Positions 1-8,177 of a DNA stretch of 41,278 bases are shown here, in pieces. Source of the DNA: Sphingobacteriales bacterium (GTDB lineage Bacteria > Bacteroidota > Bacteroidia > Chitinophagales > Chitinophagaceae); the NCBI GenBank assembly GCA_027491165.1, contig JAIXWS010000120.1, forward strand, positions 1 to 41,278, in the 5' to 3' direction. The notes below the pieces were generated by a model. That model made no database searches. It saw only the letters and a program-made list of their open reading frames with translations, and was not told the origin of the DNA. Position 1 is the stretch's first letter. Each line of letters begins with the position of its first letter. The position numbers were made by a program, and so were the translations under genes.

Positions 1-203
1 CAATAAGTGCGGGGTATAAAACCATAATTGGCTGGATAGTATACCGATGAATAGAGGACACGGTCTAGTTTTAGTAATCCCGTTTCTTTATCTAATTCAT
101 ATTTGGCACGAGAACCTTTGGGTATTTCTATAATTGCATTTACAGTTTCGGGTACATTTTCACCATAGCTTACCGAGTGCCAAGGGTTAAAGTTATTGTT
201 CAT
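1..203 (-). CDS. ppa: Inorganic pyrophosphatase, N-terminal fragment (truncated by window edge)
   Basis: Reverse-strand translation from ATG at 203: [67 protein letters not shown], which has the family I PPase motifs (EIPKGSRxKYE, YPxNYGFIPxT). Absent from the ORF track because it is partial. Confidence 0.93.
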   Translation of the reverse strand, partial: MNNNFNPWHSVSYGENVPETVNAIIEIPKGSRAKYELDKETGLLKLDRVLYSSVYYPANYGFIPRTY

Positions 204-432
204 CTAGTTATTTTGAAAAATATTGGTATTAGAGGTACAAAAGTAAAGTATTAAACTTGGGTGTAAAAATGCTTTTTTATTTGTGAAATGTAGCGTTGTT
301 TGGGTAATTCGTTTATTATAAAAAAATAAATAGTCAATTTGAACAATAATTATAGTCCATCATCGTTTTGATGGCCTTATGTAGCTTTGGTAAGGCTGAA
401 TATTAACGCAAGAATAATTTTCAAATCAAAAG

Positions 433-462
433 TTGTTTTTTTCACGCGCTCCTATATCTTTG
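433..462 (+). promoter_or_regulatory. Putative Bacteroidota sigma-A-type promoter for the exbB operon
   Basis: TTG (433-435), 19-nt spacer, TATCTTTG (455-462), matching TAnnTTTG; about 70 bp upstream of the exbB ATG. Confidence 0.5.
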
Positions 463-533
463 CTGCTTACTCAATAAAAATAATTTAGTCATCAAAACAA
501 ACGGTTAAAACCAAAATTTAAAAAACAAAAATT

Positions 534-1364
534 ATGGCAGACGTAAAAACAGCCGCTCCGAAAACAGCGAACGCAGGAACTCCGAAAAGCACAAGTGGCT
601 TTATGATTAATCTACTTTTTGTGGCAGGAGCAGTGTTGCTTGCGCACTTACTATTCCACTTTGTATTTGGTAGTCAAGCAAACTTCTTAGATGAGCATAA
701 GCACAAAGCAAAAAATATCATGGGTACCATTTACACGGGTGGTAACATCGTTCCTATTTTGATTTCTATGTTTTTTATTTTGATCATCTTCATCGTGGAG
801 CGTGGTCTATGTATTGTAAAGGCAAAAGGTAAAATGGCTGCTGGTGAATTTGTACGTAAAGTGCAATACCATCTTGCAAATAAAAATGTTGACGCAGCAA
901 TTGCTGAGTGCGACAAACAAAGTGGTTCTGTAGGTAACGTAATGAAAGCAGGTTTGCTTAAATATCGTGAAATGACTACCAATACCGATTACGATAAAGA
1001 ACAAAAATTAGCGAACATCCAGAAGGAAATCGAAGAAGCTACAGCTCTTGAATTGCCTATGTTGGAAAAAAATCTTGTATTCCTTTCTACAATCTCTTCA
1101 GGTGCTACACTTTTGGGTCTGTTGGGTACGGTAATGGGTATGATCGGTTCTTTCTCTGCGATGAATACTTCAGGTGCTCCTGATGCTGCTGCACTTGCAG
1201 GTGGTATCTCTGAAGCCCTTTTGAACACCGCTACAGGTATTGGTACTTCTTTCTTGGCGATTATTTTCTACAACTTGTACACCACAATTATTGATGGTAT
1301 TACATTTGGTATCGATGAAAGTGGCTTTACTTTGAGCCAAAGCTTTTCAGCACAATACAAATAA
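534..1364 (+). CDS. exbB: MotA/TolQ/ExbB proton channel family protein
   Basis: 276 aa, TolQ/ExbB-like segment (LVFLSTISSGATLLGLLGTVMGMIGSF), multiple TM segments, followed by two ExbD genes and TonB. Confidence 0.92.
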   Translation: MADVKTAAPKTANAGTPKSTSGFMINLLFVAGAVLLAHLLFHFVFGSQANFLDEHKHKAKNIMGTIYTGGNIVPILISMFFILIIFIVERGLCIVKAKGKMAAGEFVRKVQYHLANKNVDAAIAECDKQSGSVGNVMKAGLLKYREMTTNTDYDKEQKLANIQKEIEEATALELPMLEKNLVFLSTISSGATLLGLLGTVMGMIGSFSAMNTSGAPDAAALAGGISEALLNTATGIGTSFLAIIFYNLYTTIIDGITFGIDESGFTLSQSFSAQYK

Positions 1365-1474
1365 GAATAGACTGTTTTTTCTGTAGAATATTTTTCGGAA
1401 TTTTTTATGGAATTGTACAACATTTCTAGACTTAGTATTAATCGTATCAATTGTAGGTGAAAAAATAAACAATT

Positions 1475-2131
1475 ATGTCAAGACCCAAAATAGCCCGGAA
1501 GAGCACCTTCATCGATATGACGGCGATGTGTGACGTAGCATTTTTGCTGCTCTCCTTCTTTATGTTGGCTACAAAATTCAAACCAGACGAGCCCGTAGTA
1601 GTGGTTACGCCCGCTTCCATCTCTCAGGTAATTTTACCCGATGCTGATATCATGTTGATCACTGTTGACGCTAAAGGACGTGTCTTTTTTTCGGTAGACA
1701 ACAAAAATATTCGTAAGGGCCTTATCCAAGATATGAATGAGTATAAAGGACTTGGCCTCAACGAAACAGAAATGAACAGCTTTGCGATTGGTGGTTCTAT
1801 TGGTACACCCTTTAACCAAATAAAAGGTTATTTGGACGCTGCACCAGAGGCCCGTGCTGCTTATGACAAAACCACTGCCGGCGTGCCTACAGATACTAGC
1901 GTAAACAATCCAGACAATGAATTGGCAATGTGGATCCGTAGTGCCAGAAACAATAATCCTAAATTGCGTATCTGTATCAAAGCTGATGGAGAAGCAGCTT
2001 ATCCAAGTGTTCAAAAAATCATTGCAACACTTGCCGGTTGGAAAATATTTAAGTTCAACTTAATTACCAACTTAAAAGCTGTGCCTGCAGGTACTTTTGC
2101 CGCTCAACCAGCTAGTACTGCAGCCAAATAA
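1475..2131 (+). CDS. exbD: ExbD/TolR family biopolymer transport protein (paralog 1)
   Basis: N-terminal TM with conserved Asp (FIDMTAMCDVAFLLLSFFMLATKF) and a periplasmic domain. Confidence 0.9.
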   Translation: MSRPKIARKSTFIDMTAMCDVAFLLLSFFMLATKFKPDEPVVVVTPASISQVILPDADIMLITVDAKGRVFFSVDNKNIRKGLIQDMNEYKGLGLNETEMNSFAIGGSIGTPFNQIKGYLDAAPEARAAYDKTTAGVPTDTSVNNPDNELAMWIRSARNNNPKLRICIKADGEAAYPSVQKIIATLAGWKIFKFNLITNLKAVPAGTFAAQPASTAAK

Positions 2132-2135
2132 ATAC

Positions 2136-2162
2136 CGCTTTTTGTGTAAAAAACAAACAGCG
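2136..2162 (+). other. Intra-operon hairpin between the two exbD genes
   Basis: CGCTTTTTGT-N7-ACAAACAGCG: 10-bp stem with one mismatch, no following U-tract. Confidence 0.35.
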
Positions 2163-2200
2163 TAGAAAACAATATTGTTCATTAAATAAAGCTAATAACA

Positions 2201-2791
2201 ATGGCTGAATTAGATACCTCCAGTGGAGGAGGGCATAAGAAAGGCGGGGTCAAAAAAGCCAAAAAACTCTCCACTAGAATTGACTTAACACCGATGGTGG
2301 ATTTGGGTTTCTTACTCATCACCTTCTTCATATTTACGACCACCATGTCTAAACCCAAGACAATGGAAATAAATATGCCGTTTAAGGATGAGAATCTTAA
2401 AAAAGAAGATCAAAGCAAGGTAAAAGAAAGCACTGCACTAACTATTTTATTGAGCAAAGATCATCGTGTTTATTATTATGAAGGGATCGGATCCGATGCG
2501 ACTAATCCACCAAAAGTTGAAGTGACTAACTTTAAAAACCCAGGTGGCATTCGTCAAGTCATTATCGATAAAAAAGCAAAAGTTGAGGCATTGATTCGTT
2601 CAGGATCATTAGGCGCGACCGATAAAACAACCGTATTGATTAAGCCTGACTACAATAGTACTTACGATGATTTTGTAAATATTATTGACGAAATGTCTAT
2701 TAATGGTATTCAGGTTTATGCTATTGTTGACATTTCGCCTGTTGACAAAGAGTTTATCGCATTAACCGAAGCAGCGAATGCGGGTAACTAA
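2201..2791 (+). CDS. exbD: ExbD/TolR family biopolymer transport protein (paralog 2)
   Basis: Lys/Gly-rich N-terminus, then RIDLTPMVDLGFLLITFFIFTTTMSKPK, an ExbD TM with conserved Asp. Confidence 0.92.
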   Translation: MAELDTSSGGGHKKGGVKKAKKLSTRIDLTPMVDLGFLLITFFIFTTTMSKPKTMEINMPFKDENLKKEDQSKVKESTALTILLSKDHRVYYYEGIGSDATNPPKVEVTNFKNPGGIRQVIIDKKAKVEALIRSGSLGATDKTTVLIKPDYNSTYDDFVNIIDEMSINGIQVYAIVDISPVDKEFIALTEAANAGN

Positions 2792-2832
2792 AAAAGAAAA
2801 TTATTTTTTGCTCTCTAATAAGATCAAACACA

Positions 2833-3645
2833 ATGGACATTAATAAAATACTCAAATCTGACTATCTCGACATCGTTTTCGAGGGACGTAACAAAGCATA
2901 CGGTAGTTATGATTTGCGCAGAAAATACGCAGATCGGATGAAAAAGTCTGGTTTGGTTATAGTTGCGCTTTGTATTGTAGGTTTTAGCTACAATGTATTT
3001 GCCAACCGTGCCAAAAAAGCAAATACAGCACCTCCAGCTCCTATCGAGGTAAAGCTTGCGGAACCACCACCGATTGACGAAACAAAACCACCGCCACCAC
3101 CACCACCTTCTGAACCACCACCACCGGTAAAACCTACGGTACAATTCACTCCTCCCGAAATCAAAAAAGATGAGGAGGTAAAAGAAGATGAGAAACCTGC
3201 TGAGCAAAAAGATCTGAAAGACGCTGCTGCTGGTTTGAAAACCCAAGAAGGTGATGTTAATGGTATCGATCCAGGTATTGTGGATAATCCAGGCACGGGT
3301 ACCGGTATTGTTGAAGCAGCTCCAGCTCCCGAAATCTTTAAAGTGGTAGAACAAATGCCCGAATTTCCAGGTGGAGAGGCTGCTTTGTATAAGTATTTAG
3401 CAGACAACGTGAGATACCCTGAAAGAGCCACCAATGCGGGTGCTTCAGGTACAGTTAGGGTTAAATTTGTTGTAAACGAAGATGGTAGAATTTCTATGGT
3501 TGATGTTGCTCGTCCTATCGGAAATGGTATGGATGAAGAAGCAAAACGTGTAGTGCAATCTATGCCCCCTTGGAAGCCTGGAAAAAATAATGGTAAACCC
3601 GTTAAAGTTTATTTCCAAGTTCCCATCAAGTTTGTCTTGCAATAA
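2833..3645 (+). CDS. tonB: Energy transducer TonB
   Basis: TM segment, Pro-rich periplasmic spacer (PPPPPPPSEPPPPVKP), C-terminal TonB domain (YPERATNAGASGTVRVKFVVNEDGRI...PWKPGKNNGKPVKVYFQVPIKFVLQ). Confidence 0.95.
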   Translation: MDINKILKSDYLDIVFEGRNKAYGSYDLRRKYADRMKKSGLVIVALCIVGFSYNVFANRAKKANTAPPAPIEVKLAEPPPIDETKPPPPPPPSEPPPPVKPTVQFTPPEIKKDEEVKEDEKPAEQKDLKDAAAGLKTQEGDVNGIDPGIVDNPGTGTGIVEAAPAPEIFKVVEQMPEFPGGEAALYKYLADNVRYPERATNAGASGTVRVKFVVNEDGRISMVDVARPIGNGMDEEAKRVVQSMPPWKPGKNNGKPVKVYFQVPIKFVLQ

Positions 3646-3673
3646 GCTTTTAATTTATTTTAATTCATTTTAC

Positions 3674-3703
3674 AACGGACTGTTCTAACTAGAGCAGTCC
3701 GTT
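3674..3703 (+). terminator. Hairpin downstream of tonB
   Basis: AACGGACTG-N12-CAGTCCGTT, perfect 9-bp stem just after the tonB stop; weak T-tract. Confidence 0.65.
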
Positions 3704-3750
3704 CTTGTGTCTAGCATAAGATATTGCAATAGGGGGTGCTATTGAAACAA

Positions 3751-3782
3751 AAAAGCTACTTCAAACCAATGAAGTAGCTTTT
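3751..3782. terminator. Probably bidirectional terminator between convergent tonB and ferredoxin genes
   Basis: AAAAGCTACTTCA-AACCAA-TGAAGTAGCTTTT, perfect 13-bp stem with A/T tracts built into the ends. Confidence 0.8.
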
Positions 3783-3806
3783 AACCAGAAAGTTTAAGAA
3801 TACTAT

Positions 3807-4136
3807 TTATTCGTGCTCGGGACCTAAAATTTTAAAATAGGCACCTTCTATTAATTCATTAATTCTAATTTGACAGGCAAGGCGGCTATCATGATGTGCA
3901 TCTGGCAATGTATCGAGCATATCCCATTCGGCATCATTTTTTTCGGGTAAATTATCCAAGCCTTCTTTTACTTGTACATGACAAGTAGCGCACAAAGCCA
4001 TACCGCCGCAAGTAGCCAAAATATTGTATTCGCTAGCTTTGAGCGCCTCCATAAGGCTTAGACTCATATCGTCGGGAATTTCTAATTCCGCAACGCTACC
4101 ATCTCTGTTTTCAACTTTAAATTTAATAAGTGCCAT
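3807..4136 (-). CDS. 2Fe-2S ferredoxin (adrenodoxin/ISC-type)
   Basis: CGGMALCATCHVQV...RLACQIRI: C-x5-C-x2-C plus distal Cys; 109 aa. Confidence 0.9.
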   Translation of the reverse strand: MALIKFKVENRDGSVAELEIPDDMSLSLMEALKASEYNILATCGGMALCATCHVQVKEGLDNLPEKNDAEWDMLDTLPDAHHDSRLACQIRINELIEGAYFKILGPEHE

Positions 4137-4157
4137 TGCGCTAATTATTGAGGAATA

Positions 4158-5162
4158 CTAAAATTCGTTTACACCATTTACGGTTGTGTATTTAAAACTC
4201 AACTTTTGGTCGGGATACACAAATTTAAAGGCACTTTGGCACATTAAGGCTGCCTCATGAAAGCCACACAAAATTAATTTCAGTTTGCCTGGATAAGTAT
4301 TGATATCACCAATAGCATAAATGCCCTCTACGTTGGTTGAATAATCAAAGGTGTCTACCACGATAGCAGATTTTTCTACGTTAAGTCCCCAATTGGCAAT
4401 AGGGCCTAGTTTTGGGCTAAGTCCAAATAAGGGAATGAAATAATCGGCTGCTATATTGTATTCGTTATTATCTGCACCAGCTATAGTTACCTCGCTTAAA
4501 TGGCCATTACCATTTATTTTGGTGATGTTGGACTTAAGAATCAGGTTAATTTTTCCCGACTCGGCAAGATGTGCTACTTTTTCAGCAGAGTCTGGTGCTC
4601 CGCGGAATGTTTCACCTCGGTGTACTAAAGTTACTTTTTTGGCCACATCGCTCAAAAAGATGGTCCAATCTAATGCAGAATCGCCCCCACCAGCTAATAC
4701 AATTTCTTTATCGCGGAACAATTCTGGATTGCGTACCATGTAGGCAACGCCTTTACCTTCAAATTCTTCAAGACGCTCAACAGCTGGTTTACGAGGTTCA
4801 AAACAGCCCAAACCACCTGCAATCACTACCGCTTTACATTGAATGGTTGTATTTTCATTGGTGGTGACAATAAAGGATTTGTCTTCAAGGCGTTCTAATT
4901 GTTCCACTCTTTCGCCTAAGGTAAAACCAGGGTGAAAGGGTTCAATTTGTTTCATCAGATTATCCACTAATTCTTGTGCATTGATGGTAGGGTAGCCTGG
5001 TATATCGTAAATCGGTTTTTGTGGATATATTTCTGAAAGTTGCCCACCAATTTGTGGTAAGGCATCTATTAAATGGCATCGCATCTTGAGTAAGCCTGCT
5101 TCGAAAACAGAGAACAAACCCACTGGCCCAGCACCTATGATACAGATATCTGTTGTGATCAT
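4158..5162 (-). CDS. NAD(P)/FAD-dependent oxidoreductase, thioredoxin-reductase-like ferredoxin--NADP reductase
   Basis: MITTDICIIGAGPVGLFSVFEAGLL (FAD GxGxxG) and IVLAGGGDSALDW (NAD(P) site); adjacent to ferredoxin. Start at 5162 preferred over the track's 5186 because the FAD-binding strand begins there. Confidence 0.88.
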   Translation of the reverse strand: MITTDICIIGAGPVGLFSVFEAGLLKMRCHLIDALPQIGGQLSEIYPQKPIYDIPGYPTINAQELVDNLMKQIEPFHPGFTLGERVEQLERLEDKSFIVTTNENTTIQCKAVVIAGGLGCFEPRKPAVERLEEFEGKGVAYMVRNPELFRDKEIVLAGGGDSALDWTIFLSDVAKKVTLVHRGETFRGAPDSAEKVAHLAESGKINLILKSNITKINGNGHLSEVTIAGADNNEYNIAADYFIPLFGLSPKLGPIANWGLNVEKSAIVVDTFDYSTNVEGIYAIGDINTYPGKLKLILCGFHEAALMCQSAFKFVYPDQKLSFKYTTVNGVNEF

Positions 5163-5212
5163 TTTACTATTTCTAAATGTAAACAATATTTCTTTTTGAA
5201 AAAAAAGTTGCG

Positions 5213-5220
5213 CAAAGATA
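5213..5220 (-). promoter_or_regulatory. Putative -7 element for the reductase/ferredoxin genes
   Basis: TATCTTTG on the minus strand, about 50 bp upstream of the 5162 start; no clear -33 TTG. Confidence 0.4.
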
Positions 5221-5413
5221 GGTGATTAGGATATTCGGTTAAAAGTTAAAAGCTATTTAACCGTATTTATTCTTGATTTTGACAAAACCTTCACCCATGG
5301 AGCCTACATTTTTAGCTACTTTACACTTTTTAAAACATTTAAAAATGGGCAATGGCCGTTTTATCGGTTATCTTCGCAGCCAAATAACATAAGAGCAGAA
5401 ATTAATAACCCCG

Positions 5414-6583
5414 ATGAAACGTTTAGCAATATTAGGTTCTACAGGTTCTATTGGCACACAAGCCTTAGAAGTTGTATCCAGTCATCCCGATTTATTTCAA
5501 GTAGAAGTGCTTTCCGCGCATGGAAACACTGATTTACTCATAGCCCAAGCGCTGAAATACAAGCCCAATGCCGTTGTGGTTACCAACGAAGATAAATACG
5601 AAATTGTAAAAAAGGCACTTGAATCATCGCATACCAAAGTTTTTGTTGGACAAGCTGCATTAATGGATGTTGTTCGTTGGGATACTGTTGATGTGGTCGT
5701 AGGTGCAATTGTTGGTTTTGCTGGATTACACTCCATTTATGCCGCGGTAGATGCCGGTAAACGTGTTGCCTTAGCCAACAAAGAAACATTAGTAGTAGCC
5801 GGCGACTTGGTGATGAAGCGTGCAATGGAAACAGGAGCCTCCATTATACCTGTGGATAGTGAGCATTCAGCTATATTCCAATGCCTTGTTGGGGAATACC
5901 ACGAAAGTATTGAGAAAATCATACTTACCGCCAGTGGTGGCCCTTTTAGGGGTAAAAAACCTAATTTTTTGGTTAATGTAAAAGCATCCCATGCGCTGCA
6001 ACATCCGAATTGGACAATGGGTGCCAAAATCACCATTGACTCTGCAACCTTGATGAATAAAGGTTTGGAGATGATTGAAGCTAAATGGTTATTCGGTCTC
6101 CAGAATGAGCAAATCGATGTTATCGTTCATCCACAAAGCGCCATTCATAGTTTTGTACAATTTATAGATGGCTCCTTGAAAGCCCAAGCCGGTGTGCCGG
6201 ATATGAAATTACCTATTCAATACGCTTTGGCTTATCCACAAAGATTAACCAATTCCTTTAAACGATTTGAGTTTAAAGATTTTGCGACTTTGAGTTTTGA
6301 AGAGCCTGATTATAAAACTTTCCGTAACCTTGCATTGGCCAAAGATGCTATGTACAAAGGAGGAAACACCCCTTGTGTGCTCAATGCCGCTAACGAAATA
6401 ACTGTTCAAGCATTTTTGCAAAATAGGGTTGACTTTTTGGAAATGAGTGACATCATAGAAAAGACCATTTCTAAAGTAAGTTATATAGCAAGTCCTAGCT
6501 TCGAAGATTATGAAGAATGTGATGCTGAGGCGCGCAAATATGCCGAAGAATTGGTGAAAAAAAGCCCTTTAGCAACACACTAA
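5414..6583 (+). CDS. dxr: 1-deoxy-D-xylulose-5-phosphate reductoisomerase
   Basis: MKRLAILGSTGSIGTQALEVV; ALANKETLVVAG; PVDSEHSAIFQCL; LTASGGPFRG; NWTMGAKITIDSATLMNKGLE. Confidence 0.97.
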   Translation: MKRLAILGSTGSIGTQALEVVSSHPDLFQVEVLSAHGNTDLLIAQALKYKPNAVVVTNEDKYEIVKKALESSHTKVFVGQAALMDVVRWDTVDVVVGAIVGFAGLHSIYAAVDAGKRVALANKETLVVAGDLVMKRAMETGASIIPVDSEHSAIFQCLVGEYHESIEKIILTASGGPFRGKKPNFLVNVKASHALQHPNWTMGAKITIDSATLMNKGLEMIEAKWLFGLQNEQIDVIVHPQSAIHSFVQFIDGSLKAQAGVPDMKLPIQYALAYPQRLTNSFKRFEFKDFATLSFEEPDYKTFRNLALAKDAMYKGGNTPCVLNAANEITVQAFLQNRVDFLEMSDIIEKTISKVSYIASPSFEDYEECDAEARKYAEELVKKSPLATH

Positions 6584-6622
6584 TATTTTTTTAAACAAAA
6601 CAAACAGCAATAATTTTTTTAG

Positions 6623-8005
6623 ATGCAACTCAATACAATCTTATTAATGGCAGAATGGCAAGTAAAGGGCTTGCAGTTATTTGTAGCACTTTCTTTACTC
6701 ATCATCCTACACGAATTTGGTCATTTCTTTTTTGCCAAATTATTCAAAACAAGAGTTGAAAAATTTTATCTTTTTTTCGATTTTCTTTTTCCATTCGGCA
6801 ATGTTTTGCCTTTTTCGCTGTTCAAAAAGACGAAAGGGGACACCACCTATGGTATTGGTTGGTTTCCCTTAGGCGGATATGTAAAAATAGCAGGTATGGT
6901 GGACGAAAGTATGGACAAAGAACAATTAGCCAAACCACCTGAACCCTGGGAATATCGCTCCAAAAAACCATGGCAACGCTTGTTGATTATGTTGGGTGGT
7001 ATCATTGTCAATGTGCTGGTAGCCATCATTATTTATACGGGTGTAATGGCTTACTGGGGCGAATCATACTTACCAGCAGCGAATGCCAAATATGGTGTTG
7101 CTGCAGATAGTACAGCACAGACAATTGGATTTCAAAATGGCGATAAAATAATAGCAGTAGATGGTAGAGCTATTGAGAACTTCAAAGACATTACTAAAGA
7201 TATTATTTTCAATGGCGCAAAATCGGTAACAGTTGAGCGCAAGGGACAGGTCTCAGACATTGTTATTGATTATACTGTTGTGGGTAAAATATTGAAAAGT
7301 AAAAAGGCTGGATTTATCACACCTCGTTTTCCATTTGTAATTGCAGAGGTGATACCTGGTTCTGAAGCCGAAAAAATGGGCTTCAAAAAAGGAGACAGCA
7401 TCATCGGGTTTAATGACGCTGTTTTGAATTATCACGATGAATTTATCACCCAAATGAAAGCCTTGGCTATTGGGGCAGAGCTAAAAATAACGGTTGTGGG
7501 AGCTGATAAACAGGTAAGGATGCTGAAAGGCCTGGTTCCCGAAACCAAAAAAATAGGTATTGGTCCTAAGTTTTATGATGAGTACCTTGAATTCAAAACC
7601 ATTAAATACGGGTTCTTCCCAGCCATTGCTCGAGGTGTAAGCTACACCGGTGAGCAGTTTAGCTTTTATGTTGCCCAGTTTAAATTGTTATTTACTTCTA
7701 AAGATGTAAAGCTCAATGAAAACCTCGGTGGTATTGCCAGCTTTGCTAAAATATTCCCTAGTGAATTCAATTGGCAAGAATTTTGGATGCTCACTGCTTT
7801 TATCTCTATTATCTTAGCCTTTATGAATTTATTGCCTATTCCAGGGCTCGATGGTGGTTATGTAATATTCTTGCTTTGGGAGATGATTACGCGTCGTAAA
7901 GTAAACGATAAAGTAATGGAATATGCTACTACGGCTGGCTTAGTGCTATTGCTTGCATTGATGCTTTATGCCAATGGCTTGGATATTTTCCGTGCCTTTA
8001 AATAG
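6623..8005 (+). CDS. rseP: Site-2 protease RseP (M50 family, PDZ domains)
   Basis: HEFGH zinc motif, internal PDZ-like segments, C-terminal NLLPIPGLDGGYV. Confidence 0.95.
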   Translation: MQLNTILLMAEWQVKGLQLFVALSLLIILHEFGHFFFAKLFKTRVEKFYLFFDFLFPFGNVLPFSLFKKTKGDTTYGIGWFPLGGYVKIAGMVDESMDKEQLAKPPEPWEYRSKKPWQRLLIMLGGIIVNVLVAIIIYTGVMAYWGESYLPAANAKYGVAADSTAQTIGFQNGDKIIAVDGRAIENFKDITKDIIFNGAKSVTVERKGQVSDIVIDYTVVGKILKSKKAGFITPRFPFVIAEVIPGSEAEKMGFKKGDSIIGFNDAVLNYHDEFITQMKALAIGAELKITVVGADKQVRMLKGLVPETKKIGIGPKFYDEYLEFKTIKYGFFPAIARGVSYTGEQFSFYVAQFKLLFTSKDVKLNENLGGIASFAKIFPSEFNWQEFWMLTAFISIILAFMNLLPIPGLDGGYVIFLLWEMITRRKVNDKVMEYATTAGLVLLLALMLYANGLDIFRAFK

Positions 8006-8027
8006 TTTTTTATCAATTTATGTTATG

Positions 8028-8058
8028 AAAAGCTACTTCGATGGAAGTAGCTTTTTTT
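8028..8058 (+). terminator. Rho-independent terminator downstream of rseP
   Basis: AAAAGCTACTTC-GATG-GAAGTAGCTTTTTTT, 12-bp stem, 4-nt loop, T-tract. Confidence 0.88.
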
Positions 8059-8177
8059 CTTTTTTGGAGTTGAAGTAGCTTTATCTGTATTGTTCATTGT
8101 TTATTCTTGCAGCCTTTGTGTATAATTCAATCTAAAATCAAAAATCATAAAGTATCTTCGTCCCCTATTTTTGTACC

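Noticed and set aside
3031-3140. CCACCACC-type short repeats
   Set aside because: Explained as Pro codons of the TonB spacer, not a separate repeat element.
2824-3354. 176-aa minus-strand ORF (W/R/F-rich) and 148-aa ORF 2988-3434 opposite tonB
   Set aside because: Antisense shadow of the Pro-rich TonB spacer; low-complexity composition and full overlap with a confident CDS.
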